64,000 nucleotides of DNA from Mesorhizobium prunaredense (GCF_900156895.1 NZ_FTPD01000005.1:21977-85976), one strand, 5' to 3'; counted from the stretch's first letter, positions 27,099-37,118 are shown. Notes: generated from the sequence alone by a model not told the origin. Translations and numbers: made by a program.

Positions 27099-27565
27099 CT
27101 AAGTGGCGACCGACTTCGGCCGAAGTTGAAGCAGGGCGATCAAGAGCGACAAAAAATCCTTCAGCCACCTGAGCAGGAGGGAGAAGTTGGAGCCGGCGGC
27201 GGCCAGGATGGCGTTGAGGGCGTCGCCCTGCTGGCCGGCGAGGTAGTTGCGGCCCATTCTGTGTTCGCTCTTGATGTGGCCGATGACGGGCTTGACCGCC
27301 GCCGCATCTGGCGCTTGATGGCTGGGGTGACGCGGCGCTTCTGGCCGGCGGTGAAGATCCTGAACTTGTGGCTCTGCGGTGCGTTGTGGCCGCGATAGCC
27401 GGCGTCGGCGAGGATGCGGCCGATCTCGTTGCCGATGGTCTTTTCCATGGGATGACGCTTGCCAGCGTGTGGCCGTCATAGGGATTGCCGGGCAGTGCTT
27501 TTGCATGCAGGGCGAACTGGCCACCCTTGGAGCGCTTCGCCAGTCAGCAGGATTCATCCACGAAC
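27099..27565 (-). mobile_element. IS5-family transposase, C-terminal remnant
   Basis: Two frames together encode the end of an IS5-type transposase: IGRILADAGYRGHNAPQSHK in one, then VKPVIGHIKSEHRMGRNYLA and GDALNAILAAAGSNFSLLLR in another, so at least one frameshift lies near 27300. The N-terminal half is missing and inverted repeats were not found. It is an inactive copy. Confidence 0.82.
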
Positions 27566-27580
27566 ATCCACGTCTACTAA

Positions 27581-28700
27581 TCACTCCAGAATTTCTTGGC
27601 GGCGGCGGATCACCCTCAGGATCGTACAAGTCATCTGGGTTGGGGAAGAGGTTTTGCTCCCCAGGTTCGACGTCAGCACCTCCAGCCGGTTCTGTGCTTC
27701 CAAATGTGCCAACCGCTGTTCCGCCCAAGCGATCATGCGAAGATATTCAGAACTCGCCTGAGAGAGAAACTCAGTAGCCTTGGCGATCGTCCTGCGAAGA
27801 TCGGGTGCTTCCTTTTGGTGCTCGGCCAGTTGACGCAGAAAGCTCAGTCTGTTCGCTTCGCGTTCTGGCGTTTTTTGCAGCTCCCGCCTGAGCGCCATGT
27901 GTTTGCGGCGCCGTTCCTCCGCTTCCCGCTCCTCTCGGCGAGTTTTATCGAAGGCTAGTTGGGAACAGAATGCCATCGGCCATCGGCTCAAGCATGGATT
28001 CCAAGCTCTGATTACACTCCAGCGCTTGCGAGCGCCATCTGCCCAATTCTGAATTTCGAGACTGAGTTTCCCCGAGTAGATGTAATCGTATTCTGGCCAG
28101 AAGCTCTCATAGGACAGCCATTGACCGCGGCGGCGAGCTATTTCACGCCGCCTCTCGTGCCCGTCGTGCTTTTTGCTCTCAGCAGGCGTCGGAGTATGCT
28201 TCTCCCGCCTGCGGGCCTCGCCGATCTCAAGTCGCACATCGTCGGGACCAATGGCTGTCTTTATTCCCTTCTCACTGTGGCTGAGCGTGATGTCTCGTTG
28301 ATCGAGAGCAAGAGCTAGGTGATGGAGAAATGATGTCAGCCGGGACACGGAACACCCTCACACCCGGAATCGAGATCTCACCGTACTGGTCCGGGCTCGC
28401 AGATCTCAGGGTTGCCACAAGACCTGAGATCGAGTTGTGAGGATGTCTCACCGGTTCGAAGACGATCTGTTCCTTTGGGGTACGAGGTTCCGGTTCCTTC
28501 TCAGGATCAGCCCGAGGTTGTCGCTCCTCCTTCGATGTCTTCACTGTGCTGGCCGCGGCCTCGATCGCAAAGGCCATGTACGGGTTCACGGCTGGTTTGT
28601 AGGCACCAATGTGGACGGTTTCTAACGTCGGGTTGTCGATTTTCCAAAGCGGAGTTTTTGGAGCAGATTGGCCCGCTTCGATCTTTGCTCAATAGCCGCG
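27581..28700 (-). pseudogene. Unrecognised gene, frameshifted
   Basis: A 255-residue frame (27581-28348) joins, through a one-base shift near 28350, a second frame running upstream to about 28700 (NPTLETVHIGAYKPAVNPYM in the first part). Together they would give roughly 370 residues. The middle has PEYDYIYSGKLSLEIQNWAD, a motif I associate with an uncharacterised rhizobial/plasmid protein, followed by a Glu/Arg-rich coiled-coil segment. No enzyme motif is visible. Either the gene is broken or the shift is a sequence error. Confidence 0.5.
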
Positions 28701-29098
28701 GCCAGGAACGGGTATCTGATAACGCGCGCAAGTCTTGGCCAACCCTCGATCAGAAATGTCGAATTGCTGAGCGGGTGTGGCAATGGGTGTCGACCAAACG
28801 AGGTCATACAATTCTTGTCGGGTTAAGGTGCGCTGCATTGTGTATTCCGGACGAAATGATTGGGTGAGGCAGACCTGCCGCGCTTCTCATTAGAGGCAAG
28901 CAGATGGTGGAAGGCTCAAAGGATATCTTCGGAGACGATCTCATATGGTCGTCTCTATCCGGCCTCGCAACGTTGGTTTGACGCTATGCGCCGAACCGGA
29001 TGCCAATTGGCGCCAGCCTTGTTGCAGTGCGCTCGACAACTGAGCTAGCGAGCCGCCGCCAGCCCGCGATTTGCCATCTCGGCCTGCTTCGCTTTGGA
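28701..29098. other. Gene-poor stretch, ~400 bp
   Basis: Only short frames without ribosome-binding sites or family similarity occur here. No tRNA or terminator was recognised. It leads into the first copy of the ~195-bp dispersed repeat. Confidence 0.4.
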
Positions 29099-29295
29099 AT
29101 TCCCTGCTAGCTGCTAAATAATTCCCTGTTAGTGCGTACAGGGAATTTGGCGCTAAAGCATTGAATCTGCGCAGCGATTTCTTAGGGAAAATTTGGCCAG
29201 GCCCTCAAAAACCTCGAAATTCACTGTTTTTCGGCGCCTATTAGGGAAAATTGGACAGAGACTGGTTCGCCAGAGACTGGGACCACCACCAAATT
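29099..29295. repeat. ~195-bp dispersed repeat, copy A
   Basis: The element contains several TTCCCTGYTAG/TTAGGGAAAA motifs, CACTGTTTTTCGGCGCC and ends AGAGACTGGTTCGCCAGAGA then ACCACCACC. The same order of blocks occurs at 48592-48786 and, more diverged, at 46005-46200. Copy A lies in the gene-poor interval between IS debris and the amine-catabolic locus. Function is unknown; it may be a non-autonomous mobile element. Confidence 0.8.
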
Positions 29296-29824
29296 ATTAC
29301 AAATCAGTAGATTACGCTTAATTCTTTGAGTTTGAATCGAACGTTATTGGGTAAGTTTTTGACTCTTGAATGAAATGGTTTCGGGCCCGTTCGTCAATTT
29401 TCTCCGTCTCGCTGATGGCACCCGTCACACGTAGCTTAAGCCTCCTGGTTTCGAAAGCCTTGCAACGATGCGTGCGGCAATCGGCGGCAACGACGTGCAA
29501 TTAGGCGGGTTCTGAACTCGATCACAGCCTCAAATCGCTCGAAGGCACTCGTCAGTTAAGTTGATCTCTGCCGATCTGGTAGCCAATTCCAATGGAATTC
29601 TTTTTGAAAGTACCCTTCACGGCAGGGGCAAAAGCGCTGCGGGTGGGCGCGGGAGCAGGTTCAAGGAGAACCGGTCGGGATCTCGATCCATGTAGGTCAT
29701 CGTCTGTGTGCCGCGAATGTGATTGCTCCTCGTCAGTCCGACGGGAGGCATGTGACCGCCAAGATCGATATGGACTTCGAAGTCAGTCTGTGGGTGGCAC
29801 AGACGCGGCAGCGCCCGGGCTTGG
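29296..29824. other. Long upstream region without a gene
   Basis: No coding frame here has family similarity. The frame of the substrate-binding protein is open from 29719, but those residues do not resemble a signal peptide. A small palindrome AATTCCAATGGAATT is present near 29586. The interval probably includes the promoter region of the importer operon. Confidence 0.35.
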
Positions 29825-29839
29825 TTAGGCACAGCCTAA
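29825..29839. promoter_or_regulatory. Palindromic LysR-type box (importer operon)
   Basis: TTAGGCACAGCCTAA is a perfect 6-bp inverted repeat with a 3-bp spacer and the T-N11-A spacing of LysR-regulator sites. It lies about 170 bases before the substrate-binding gene. Near-identical boxes occur at 34550 and 40975. Confidence 0.55.
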
Positions 29840-30009
29840 GCAGAATTATCGAAAATCATTATTTGTGCATCGCACACAGCGTGCTTTGCTCCATCCGCCG
29901 GCTGAAAGAGAACAAAAAGAACGTCAGGCGGCAGCCTTCGGCGATGCGTCCGAAGCGGGTTGTTTTGGCGCGGACAGCGCCTGACCTCAGAAAAAGACAG
30001 GGGAACGTG

Positions 30010-30999
30010 ATGACGACAATAATCTCGAAGTTTCGCCGTGCCGCGCTTGCGGCCGGCATTGCCCTCAGTGCCCTTTCGGTGAGCCTCCACGCCGAAGCCG
30101 GCAGCTTGAAGCTGGGCATGACGACCTGGGTCGGTTACGGCCCGCTCTTCCTTGCGCGTGACATGGGCTACTTCAAGGAAGGCGGCCTCGATGTCTCGCT
30201 CGAAGTCATCGAGGAAGCATCGATGTACATGGCGGCCGTCGCCGCCGGCGAACTCGACGGCAGCGCCTCGACCATCGACGAAATCATGAAGTACCGCTCG
30301 AAGGATGTCTGCTTCAAATCGGTCTATGCCCTGGATGACAGCCATGGCGGCGACGGTGTCCTGGCGCCGAGCGGGATCAAGAGCGTCGCCGACCTCAAGG
30401 GCATGGAGGTCGGGCTGAACGAGGGTTCAGTGTCGCAGTTCTGGTTCAACATACTGCTCAAGCAGGCTGGTCTCACTCAGGCCGACGTGAAGGTCACCAA
30501 CATGACGGCGGATGATGCCGCCGCCGCCTTCATGGCCGACCGCATTCCTGTCGCCGTCACCTGGGAACCGCATCTGACGCTGGCCAAGAAGGAAAACAAG
30601 GGACAGGTGCTGATCGATTCCTCGAAGACGCCCGGCTTGATCGTCGATGTGGTGGCGCTGAACTGCGACTACATCACGAAGAACCCCGGGGATGTCGAGG
30701 CGCTAGTGAAGGGCCTCTACAAGGCCAACGAGTTCATCAAGGAAAATCCTGCGAAGGCTTATGAAGTGATGGCCAAGGGCGTCGGCGGCTGGCTCAAGGA
30801 TCCGAAGGACTTCGCCTCCTCCGCCGCGGGCGTGAACTTCTACGGCAAGGAGCGCAATGCGCAATTCTTCGCTGGTGGCGAGAGTGGTGAAGCCGGCAAG
30901 CTGATCAAGCTCGGCGGCGATGTCTGGGGCGGCTTCGGCAAGCTCAAGATGGACATCAAATACGACGACCTCGTCGATCCGTCCTTCCTGACAAAGTGA
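30010..30999 (+). CDS. ABC substrate-binding protein (NitT/TauT family)
   Basis: A 329-residue periplasmic binding protein. A signal peptide ends around LHAEAGSLKLGMTTWVGYGP; the block GYFKEGGLDVSLEVIEE and the DxxVGLNEGS-type segment are typical of the nitrate/taurine/sulfonate-binding group. AGGGGA precedes the ATG at 30010; upstream in-frame residues are not signal-like. It is the first gene of the importer operon with the permease and ATPase. The ligand is unknown; the adjoining catabolic enzymes suggest an organic nitrogen compound, not taurine specifically. Confidence 0.88.
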   Translation: MTTIISKFRRAALAAGIALSALSVSLHAEAGSLKLGMTTWVGYGPLFLARDMGYFKEGGLDVSLEVIEEASMYMAAVAAGELDGSASTIDEIMKYRSKDVCFKSVYALDDSHGGDGVLAPSGIKSVADLKGMEVGLNEGSVSQFWFNILLKQAGLTQADVKVTNMTADDAAAAFMADRIPVAVTWEPHLTLAKKENKGQVLIDSSKTPGLIVDVVALNCDYITKNPGDVEALVKGLYKANEFIKENPAKAYEVMAKGVGGWLKDPKDFASSAAGVNFYGKERNAQFFAGGESGEAGKLIKLGGDVWGGFGKLKMDIKYDDLVDPSFLTK

Positions 31000-31078
31000 T
31001 CTGGCCTCGCAAAGTGAGTTCGCTGGACCGCAGGCCGAGCCTAACGCCTGCGGTCTATCCAGCCCAAAGGGTTTCCCT

Positions 31079-31945
31079 GTGACACTGGCACCGAATGCAA
31101 CGTCTCCCATCAGCCATATCGTGACCACGAGCGTGGATAAAAATCAGCCCGGTCGATCCGCCTGGAAAGCTGTCGCCACGCCTTTTCAGGCCGTGTCGCG
31201 CCCTCTCTCCATCACGCTCAGCGTCCTGGTCTGGGTCGCGGTCATCGGTGGCTGGTTCGCCTTGACCTATTCCGGAGCGGTCAAGGAAATGTTCCTGCCG
31301 CGCCCTGAATCCGTATTGTCCACCACCATCAGGATGGCGCTTGACGGGTCGTTGTGGGAGCACGTCCTGGCCAGCGTCCAGGTGGTGTTGATCGGTTTCG
31401 TCATTTCGAGCATCGTGGCAGTGCCGCTCGGATTGACGATGGGCACCTACCGCATCGTCCAGGCCGCGCTCGACCCGCTCGTCAATTTCATCCGCTATCT
31501 GCCGGTGACCTCCTTCGTGCCGCTTTTCATCCTGTGGATCGGGATTGGCATCGAGCAGCGCGTGGCCGTCATCATCTTCGGCATCTTCTTCCAGCAGCTC
31601 GTGATGATCGCCGACAGCGCGCGCGGCGTTCAGCGTGACCTCGTCAACGCAGCCTATACGCTCGGCACGAAACGCGGCGACACGGTCTTCCACATCGTCT
31701 TTCCGGCCACGCTTCCGAACGTGCTCGACGTGCTGCGCGTCACCATGGGCTGGGCCTGGACCTATCTCGTCGTCGCCGAACTCGTCGCCGCGCGCAGCGG
31801 GCTTGGCTACATCTCGCTCAAGGCCATGCGCGGCTTCCAGGTCGACGTCATCTTCATGGCCATCGCCATGATCGGTATCCTTGGTCTGTGCACCGACCAA
31901 TTGTTCCGGGGCATCCGCCGCCTCGTCGCTCCCTGGGCCAATTGA
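31079..31945 (+). CDS. ABC permease (SsuC/TauC family)
   Basis: A 288-residue inner-membrane permease with about six membrane segments. The coupling region reads AAYTLGTKRGDTVFHIVFPA, followed by LPNVLDVLRVTMGWAWTYLV, the EAA-loop pattern of NitT/TauT permeases. The start is GTG at 31079 with AAGGG about eight bases upstream; the N-terminal 45 residues before the first membrane segment are longer than usual. It is co-transcribed with the binding protein and ATPase. Confidence 0.88.
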   Translation: MTLAPNATSPISHIVTTSVDKNQPGRSAWKAVATPFQAVSRPLSITLSVLVWVAVIGGWFALTYSGAVKEMFLPRPESVLSTTIRMALDGSLWEHVLASVQVVLIGFVISSIVAVPLGLTMGTYRIVQAALDPLVNFIRYLPVTSFVPLFILWIGIGIEQRVAVIIFGIFFQQLVMIADSARGVQRDLVNAAYTLGTKRGDTVFHIVFPATLPNVLDVLRVTMGWAWTYLVVAELVAARSGLGYISLKAMRGFQVDVIFMAIAMIGILGLCTDQLFRGIRRLVAPWAN

Positions 31946-31958
31946 GGAGGTCGCTGAC

Positions 31959-32762
31959 ATGGACACCCTTACTCTCACGACGAAACCAAAGAGCTCCGAC
32001 ATCGGCGTTGACAATGTGGCCCTGCGTTACGGCACGGGCGACAACGCCGTGCTGGCGCTGGACGGCATCTCGTTCCATGTCGTGCCCAATGAGTTCTGCG
32101 TGATCGTCGGCCCATCCGGCTGCGGCAAATCGAGCCTGCTCTATCTCATTGCCGGCCTCGAGGAGCGCACCGGCGGCATGATCTCTGTTGGCGGCAAGCA
32201 GGTTACCGAGCCGGGTCCAGATCGCGGCATGGTGTTTCAGGCCTATACGCTGTTCCCCTGGCTGACGGTCGCGCAGAACGTCGAATATGGCCCGAAGCGG
32301 AAAGGCATGTCGACGGCCGAGCGCCGGGCCATCGTCGAGCATTTTCTCCATGAGGTCGGCCTGGCGAAATTCGCCAACCATTATCCCTCGCAGCTGTCGG
32401 GCGGCATGAAGCAGCGCGTGGCGATTGCGCGTGCGCTTGCCAACGATCCGCAGGTGCTGCTGATGGACGAACCCTTCGGTGCGCTCGACAGCCAGACCCG
32501 CCACTCAATGCAGAAGCTTTTGCTCAGGATCTGGGACCATTCCAAGAAAACCGTCCTGTTCGTCACCCACGACATTGACGAGGCGATCCTGCTGGCGGAC
32601 CGGGTGCTCGTCATGTCGGGCCGGCCCGGCCAGATCAAGAAGGAAATCCGCGTCGGCTTCTCGCGCCCGCGCAGCATGGATCTGGTCATGGAGCCCAACT
32701 TCATCGCCATGAAGCGGGAAATCCTCGAGCTCTTGAAGAACGACGAAGACGACGAGCACTAG
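31959..32762 (+). CDS. ABC ATPase (SsuB/TauB family)
   Basis: A 267-residue ATPase with IVGPSGCGKSSLLYLIAGLE (Walker A), the Q-loop VFQAYTLFPWLTV, LSGGMKQRVAIARAL (signature), VLLMDEPFGALD (Walker B) and a switch His in FVTHDIDEA. GAGGAGG lies eight bases before the ATG at 31959. It completes the importer. The C-terminal tail is acidic (NDEDDEH). Confidence 0.92.
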   Translation: MDTLTLTTKPKSSDIGVDNVALRYGTGDNAVLALDGISFHVVPNEFCVIVGPSGCGKSSLLYLIAGLEERTGGMISVGGKQVTEPGPDRGMVFQAYTLFPWLTVAQNVEYGPKRKGMSTAERRAIVEHFLHEVGLAKFANHYPSQLSGGMKQRVAIARALANDPQVLLMDEPFGALDSQTRHSMQKLLLRIWDHSKKTVLFVTHDIDEAILLADRVLVMSGRPGQIKKEIRVGFSRPRSMDLVMEPNFIAMKREILELLKNDEDDEH

Positions 32763-32806
32763 GCAATATCGGCGGTCTTCGGGGTGGATCACGAAACAGG
32801 CATGGC

Positions 32807-34411
32807 ATGAGCATCGAGGCGGCGGAATTCGACTATATCGTCATCGGCGCGGGCTCGGCCGGTTGTGTCCTGGCCAACAGGCTGAGCGCTAACTCCGCTA
32901 ACCGCGTCTGCCTGATCGAAGCCGGCGGCAGCGACGACCGTACAAGGGTGCGCGTGCCGGCCGGCATTCTCTCGCTCTACGGCAATCCGACTTTCGATTA
33001 CGGCTACAAGGGCGTGCCGCAGCCGCTGCTCAACAACCGTCGCATTCCGGTCAACCGAGGCAAGCTTCTCGGCGGGTCGAGTTCGATCAATTCCATGGTC
33101 TATATCCGTGGCGCTGCGCAGGACTACGATGAGTGGGCGGCACTTGGCTGCGCCGGGTGGTCCTATGCAGACGTCTTGCCGGTCTTCAAGAGGCTGGAGC
33201 GGAATCTCCTGTCGCAGAACCCGGCCTATCACGGCTTCGACGGCGAATTGCTGGTCGACAATCCGCGTGACCCCAACGTCGTATCCAGCCTGTGGGTAGA
33301 GGCGGGCCGGAACATCGGCCTGCCTGAAAACCGCGACTTCAACGCCGATGGCCAACTCGGCCTCGGCATCTACAATGTCACCCAGGACAAGGGCGAGCGC
33401 TTCTCGGCCTATGCAGCCTTCATTCGTCCGGTTCTTAGCCGCCCGAACCTTCAGGTCCTGTCAGGCGTCGAGGTGCTTGACCTGGCAATCGAAAGCGGGC
33501 GCGTCACCGGCGTCAATGTGATTAGGGACGGAGCAGCCCAAAGGCTGTCTTGCCGCGCCGAAGTTGTGCTCAGCGCGGGCGCGATCGGATCGCCGCGCAT
33601 CCTGCTTGCTTCCGGTATCGGCTCGGCCGACGAGCTGAAGGCGGCGGGGATAGAGCCGGTCATGAACGTGCCGGGCGTCGGCAAGAACCTGCGTGACCAT
33701 GTCGACGGCATGATCACCGTGCGGTCGAAGAGCACCAGGACGCTCGGCCTGTCGCTCGCCAATCTGCCGGCGATGGTGGTGGCGCCCTTTCAGTATTTCG
33801 TCCGGCGCAAGGGCATGCTGACGACCAACTACGTCGAGGCCGGCGGCTTCGCCAAGACGAAATATGCCGGCGATATTCCCGATGTCCAATTCCACTTTGT
33901 TCCGGGCTATCGCAGCCATCGCGGCCGGCTCGTCGAATATGGCCACGGCTATGCCGTGCACACCTGCGTGCTGAGGCCCGGAAGCGTCGGCGAAGTCACG
34001 CTTGAGTGTGACGGCACCCGCCGCAACGTGCTGATTGATCACCGCTTCTTCAGCGATGAGCAGGATGCTCTGACCCTTGGCGAAGGCATCAAGCTGGCGC
34101 GCTCGATCCTGGCTTCGCCAGTCTTTGCCGATATTCGCGGACCGGAAATCCTGCCGGGACCCGATGTCGTCACCGACGACGAGATCCTCGCCTATCTGCG
34201 CGCCGAAGCACTGACCGTCTATCACCCGGTTGGCACGGCCAAGATGGGTAACGATACCATGGCGGTGGTCGATCCCGCTGGCCTCAAGGTGCGCGGCTTC
34301 GACAATCTGCGGGTGGCGGACGCCTCGATCATGCCGACGCTGATTGGCGGCAACACCAATGCGCCGTCCATGATGATCGGCGAAAAAGCGGCCAAGGCGA
34401 TATTGTCCTAA
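32807..34411 (+). CDS. GMC family dehydrogenase (choline-dehydrogenase-like)
   Basis: A 534-residue FAD enzyme. The N-terminal motif is DYIVIGAGSAGCVLANRLS, the GMC signature is RGKLLGGSSSINSMVYIRG, and the C-terminal catalytic block reads TVYHPVGTAKMG, then IGGNTNAPSMMIGEKAAKA. It follows the importer genes after 44 bases and probably oxidises the imported alcohol or its derivative to an aldehyde for the aldehyde dehydrogenase downstream. Similarity to BetA suggests an amino-alcohol substrate, but choline itself is not established. It is a second GMC enzyme in the window, well diverged from the one at 11633. Confidence 0.88.
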   Translation: MSIEAAEFDYIVIGAGSAGCVLANRLSANSANRVCLIEAGGSDDRTRVRVPAGILSLYGNPTFDYGYKGVPQPLLNNRRIPVNRGKLLGGSSSINSMVYIRGAAQDYDEWAALGCAGWSYADVLPVFKRLERNLLSQNPAYHGFDGELLVDNPRDPNVVSSLWVEAGRNIGLPENRDFNADGQLGLGIYNVTQDKGERFSAYAAFIRPVLSRPNLQVLSGVEVLDLAIESGRVTGVNVIRDGAAQRLSCRAEVVLSAGAIGSPRILLASGIGSADELKAAGIEPVMNVPGVGKNLRDHVDGMITVRSKSTRTLGLSLANLPAMVVAPFQYFVRRKGMLTTNYVEAGGFAKTKYAGDIPDVQFHFVPGYRSHRGRLVEYGHGYAVHTCVLRPGSVGEVTLECDGTRRNVLIDHRFFSDEQDALTLGEGIKLARSILASPVFADIRGPEILPGPDVVTDDEILAYLRAEALTVYHPVGTAKMGNDTMAVVDPAGLKVRGFDNLRVADASIMPTLIGGNTNAPSMMIGEKAAKAILS

Positions 34412-34549
34412 TCTCGCGTCGACTCGGTCTCAAGACGTCAGAACGGTCAATTCGGTGTCTGGCTCGAATGGCATTCCCGTCACTCCCGACCGCGATGATC
34501 CGGGATACTGCGAGCCGCGTTCCATGTCCTTGGCTCATGTCCCGGGCAT

Positions 34550-34564
34550 TTAGGGACAAGCTAA
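34550..34564. promoter_or_regulatory. Palindromic LysR-type box (monooxygenase operon)
   Basis: TTAGGGACAAGCTAA matches the box at 29825 at 12 of 15 positions and keeps the T-N11-A spacing. It lies about 110 bases before the monooxygenase-like gene, in an otherwise empty 263-bp gap. Confidence 0.5.
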
Positions 34565-34674
34565 CCAGTGCCACGTGAAATCGTAATTTTCGCTATCCGG
34601 TCCCTCCAGTACACCAGCGATCTGACCTCCTCGCATCCGCAGAAATTCTCGGGGGAGCTGAAAAAGGCGCTGAA

Positions 34675-35949
34675 ATGTCAGTCGAAAAAATAAACACGCT
34701 CGTTGTTGGTGCCGGCCAGGCGGGGGTGGCCATGAGCGAACATCTGAGCAAGAGCGACGTGCCGCATCTCGTTCTTGAACGGAACCGCATCGCCGAACGC
34801 TGGCGCTCGGAAAGATGGGACTCCCTGGCTGCCAACGGCCCTGCCTGGCACGATCGTTTTCCGGGCATGGAGTTTCCCGATACCGACCCCGATGCCTTTG
34901 TCTCCAAGGAGGACGTTGCCGACTACTTCGTCGCCTACGCGGACATGATCTCCGCGCCCATCCGTACCGGTGTGGATGTTGAGAAAGTGCAGAGGCTTGT
35001 CGGTTGCCCCGGTTTCCGGGTCGAAACCTCGGAGGGCGTCATCGAGGCCGCCAACGTGGTCGCCGCTACCGGGGCCTTCCAGCACCCCGTCATGCCGAGC
35101 ATCGTACCTAGCGATGCAGGGCTCATGCAGATCCATTCCAGCGCCTATCGCAATCCCGACCGGCTGCCCAAGGGCGCGGTCCTGGTGGTCGGGTCGGGAT
35201 CGTCGGGCGTGCAGATCGCGGACGAGCTCGTGCGCGCCGGAAGGACCGTCTACCTCTCGGTCGGGCCGCATGACCGTCCGCCACGCGCCTATCGCGAGCG
35301 CGACTTCTGCTGGTGGCTGGGGGTTCTCGGCAAATGGGACGCCCAGGCGCCGGCGCCTGATACCGAACATGTCACGATCGCGGTGAGCGGCGCGCGCGGC
35401 GGCCAGACGATCGACTTCCGGCGCCTTGCCGCGCAAGGGATGAAGCTCGTCGGCCGGACGGAAGTCTACAAGGACGGCGTCATGAATTTCGCACCCGATC
35501 TCGGCCGGAACATCGCCCGCGGTGATGCCAACTACATGTCGCTGCTCGACGAGGCCGATGCCTATGTCGCCCGCAACGGCCTCGATCTCCCCGAAGAGCC
35601 CAATGCCCGCAAGATCGAGCCGGACCCGCAATGCGTGACCGATCCAATTCTCGACCTGAACCTCGCCAAGGCTGGAGTAGCTTCGATCATATGGGCGACG
35701 GGGTTCAGCTTCGATTACAGCTGGTTGAAGGTCGATGTGTTCGGCGAAAAGGGCAAGCCGAAGCACCAGCGCGGTGTTTCGAGCGAGCCCGGGATCTATT
35801 TCCTGGGCCTGCCGTGGCAGTCAAGGCGAGGCTCCAGCTTCATCTGGGGCGTCTGGCACGATGCCAAGCATCTGGCGGACCATATTTCCACGCAGCGCAA
35901 ATACCTGACCTATCATGCGTCCGCGAAACGCCAGACTCAGGCGGCATAG
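34675..35949 (+). CDS. Flavin-containing monooxygenase-like NAD(P)/FAD oxidoreductase
   Basis: A 424-residue two-dinucleotide-fold protein. FAD motif TLVVGAGQAGVAMSEHL sits near residue 8, followed by RWRSERWDSLAANGPAWHD; the NADPH motif LVVGSGSSGVQIADEL lies at about 172-187, just after HSSAYRNPDRLPKGA. This layout is that of CzcO/FMO-type enzymes that N- or S-oxygenate small molecules. GGGGGAG precedes the ATG. It starts an operon with RidA, DUF1028, aldehyde dehydrogenase and a LysR regulator, and likely acts on the imported amine or an intermediate. Confidence 0.82.
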   Translation: MSVEKINTLVVGAGQAGVAMSEHLSKSDVPHLVLERNRIAERWRSERWDSLAANGPAWHDRFPGMEFPDTDPDAFVSKEDVADYFVAYADMISAPIRTGVDVEKVQRLVGCPGFRVETSEGVIEAANVVAATGAFQHPVMPSIVPSDAGLMQIHSSAYRNPDRLPKGAVLVVGSGSSGVQIADELVRAGRTVYLSVGPHDRPPRAYRERDFCWWLGVLGKWDAQAPAPDTEHVTIAVSGARGGQTIDFRRLAAQGMKLVGRTEVYKDGVMNFAPDLGRNIARGDANYMSLLDEADAYVARNGLDLPEEPNARKIEPDPQCVTDPILDLNLAKAGVASIIWATGFSFDYSWLKVDVFGEKGKPKHQRGVSSEPGIYFLGLPWQSRRGSSFIWGVWHDAKHLADHISTQRKYLTYHASAKRQTQAA

Positions 35950-36021
35950 CGCAGGCTGGCGGCAGCCTGGCGCCATGCGCGACGATGTTTCGACCACGAG
36001 CCCGATCTGATGGAGACCAGG

Positions 36022-36438
36022 ATGGCGCATACAAGAATCCGCAAGTTCAACTCGAAGGACACCTATCCCGAACAGAAGCTCGACAATGATCTGTGTCAGG
36101 CGGTCGTCACGCGGGGTGGCCGGACGGTCTATCTGCGTGGCCAGTGTCCTCAGGATCTCGACACCGCCAAGAATATCGACAGCCACGATCCGGCCGAGCA
36201 GACGCACAAGGTGATGCAGAACATCAAGCAGCTCATCGAGGAGTGCGGCGGCACCATGGAGCATCTGGTCAAGGTGGTCGTCTACATCACCGACGTGCGC
36301 CATCGCGAGGCGGTCTACCGCACCATGGGCGACTACATCAAAGGCGTGCATCCCGTTTCGACCGGCCTCGTGGTGCACGCCCTGGCGCGGCCGGACTGGC
36401 TGGTCGAGATCGACGGCACCGCCGTGATCCCAGATTGA
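36022..36438 (+). CDS. RidA family protein
   Basis: A 138-residue Rid/YjgF protein, which deaminates reactive enamine/imine intermediates. It shows GRTVYLRGQCPQDLD, HKVMQNIKQLIEECGGTMEH and VVVYITDVRHREAVYRTMGD, and the VVHALARPDWLVEIDGTAVI end. The conserved family Arg (usually in an R-P/A-x-V-E context) appears as ARPDWLVEI. An upstream ATG at 36010 is in frame, but GGAG fits the ATG at 36022 better. Its presence suggests the pathway makes an imine, consistent with amine oxidation. Confidence 0.85.
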   Translation: MAHTRIRKFNSKDTYPEQKLDNDLCQAVVTRGGRTVYLRGQCPQDLDTAKNIDSHDPAEQTHKVMQNIKQLIEECGGTMEHLVKVVVYITDVRHREAVYRTMGDYIKGVHPVSTGLVVHALARPDWLVEIDGTAVIPD

Positions 36439-36443
36439 AAGTC

Positions 36444-37118
36444 ATGACATTTTCCATTGTCGCGCGCTGCAGCCGCACCGGCATGTTCGGGGTCGCGGTG
36501 TCATCCTCGTCGCCTGCGGTGGCCGCGCGTTGTGCCTATGCGCAGGCGGGCGTCGGCGCCATTGCCAGCCAGAACGTCACCGATCCGACACTCGGCACGA
36601 AGGGGCTAGAACTGCTGGCGCGCGGTGCCTCGGCCGCCGAGGCGGTCGCCATCCTGAAGCGCACCGGCGCCTATAGCGACTACCGTCAGGTGCTGGCTGT
36701 CGATGCCGCCGGGACCACGGCTATCCATTCCGGACCCAAGGCGCTTGGCATCTGGGCGGAGGCGCGTGCGGACAATGTCGCCTGCGGCGGCAACATGCTG
36801 GCCCATGATGGCGTGCCGCAAGCGATGGTCGAGGCCTTCCTCGCCTCTGAAGGGCATCTCGGCGACCGCCTGATCGCGACCATGCGCGCCGCGCTGAAAG
36901 CGGGTGGCGAGGCGGGCCCGGTCCACTCCGCTGGAATGAAGCTGGTGCGCGAAGTCGCATGGCCCGTTGCGGACCTGCGCTGCGACTGGACAGACGACTG
37001 CCCGATTGAGCAATTGGCAAGCCTGTGGGAAATCTACAAGCCGCAGCTCGATGCCTATGTGACCCGCGCGATCAATCCGTCCGACGCGCCGAGCTACGGC
37101 GTGCCGGGCGACGAGTAG
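36444..37118 (+). CDS. DUF1028 family (Ntn-hydrolase-like) protein
   Basis: A 224-residue protein beginning MTFSIVARCSRTGMFGVAVS, with SSPAVAARCAYAQAGVGAIA and DPTLGTKGLELLARGASA, which match DUF1028. This family has an Ntn-hydrolase-like fold and is often found beside amine- or pyrimidine-type catabolic genes and RidA proteins. The gene begins five bases after ridA. An amidase role is possible; the substrate is unknown. Confidence 0.82.
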   Translation: MTFSIVARCSRTGMFGVAVSSSSPAVAARCAYAQAGVGAIASQNVTDPTLGTKGLELLARGASAAEAVAILKRTGAYSDYRQVLAVDAAGTTAIHSGPKALGIWAEARADNVACGGNMLAHDGVPQAMVEAFLASEGHLGDRLIATMRAALKAGGEAGPVHSAGMKLVREVAWPVADLRCDWTDDCPIEQLASLWEIYKPQLDAYVTRAINPSDAPSYGVPGDE

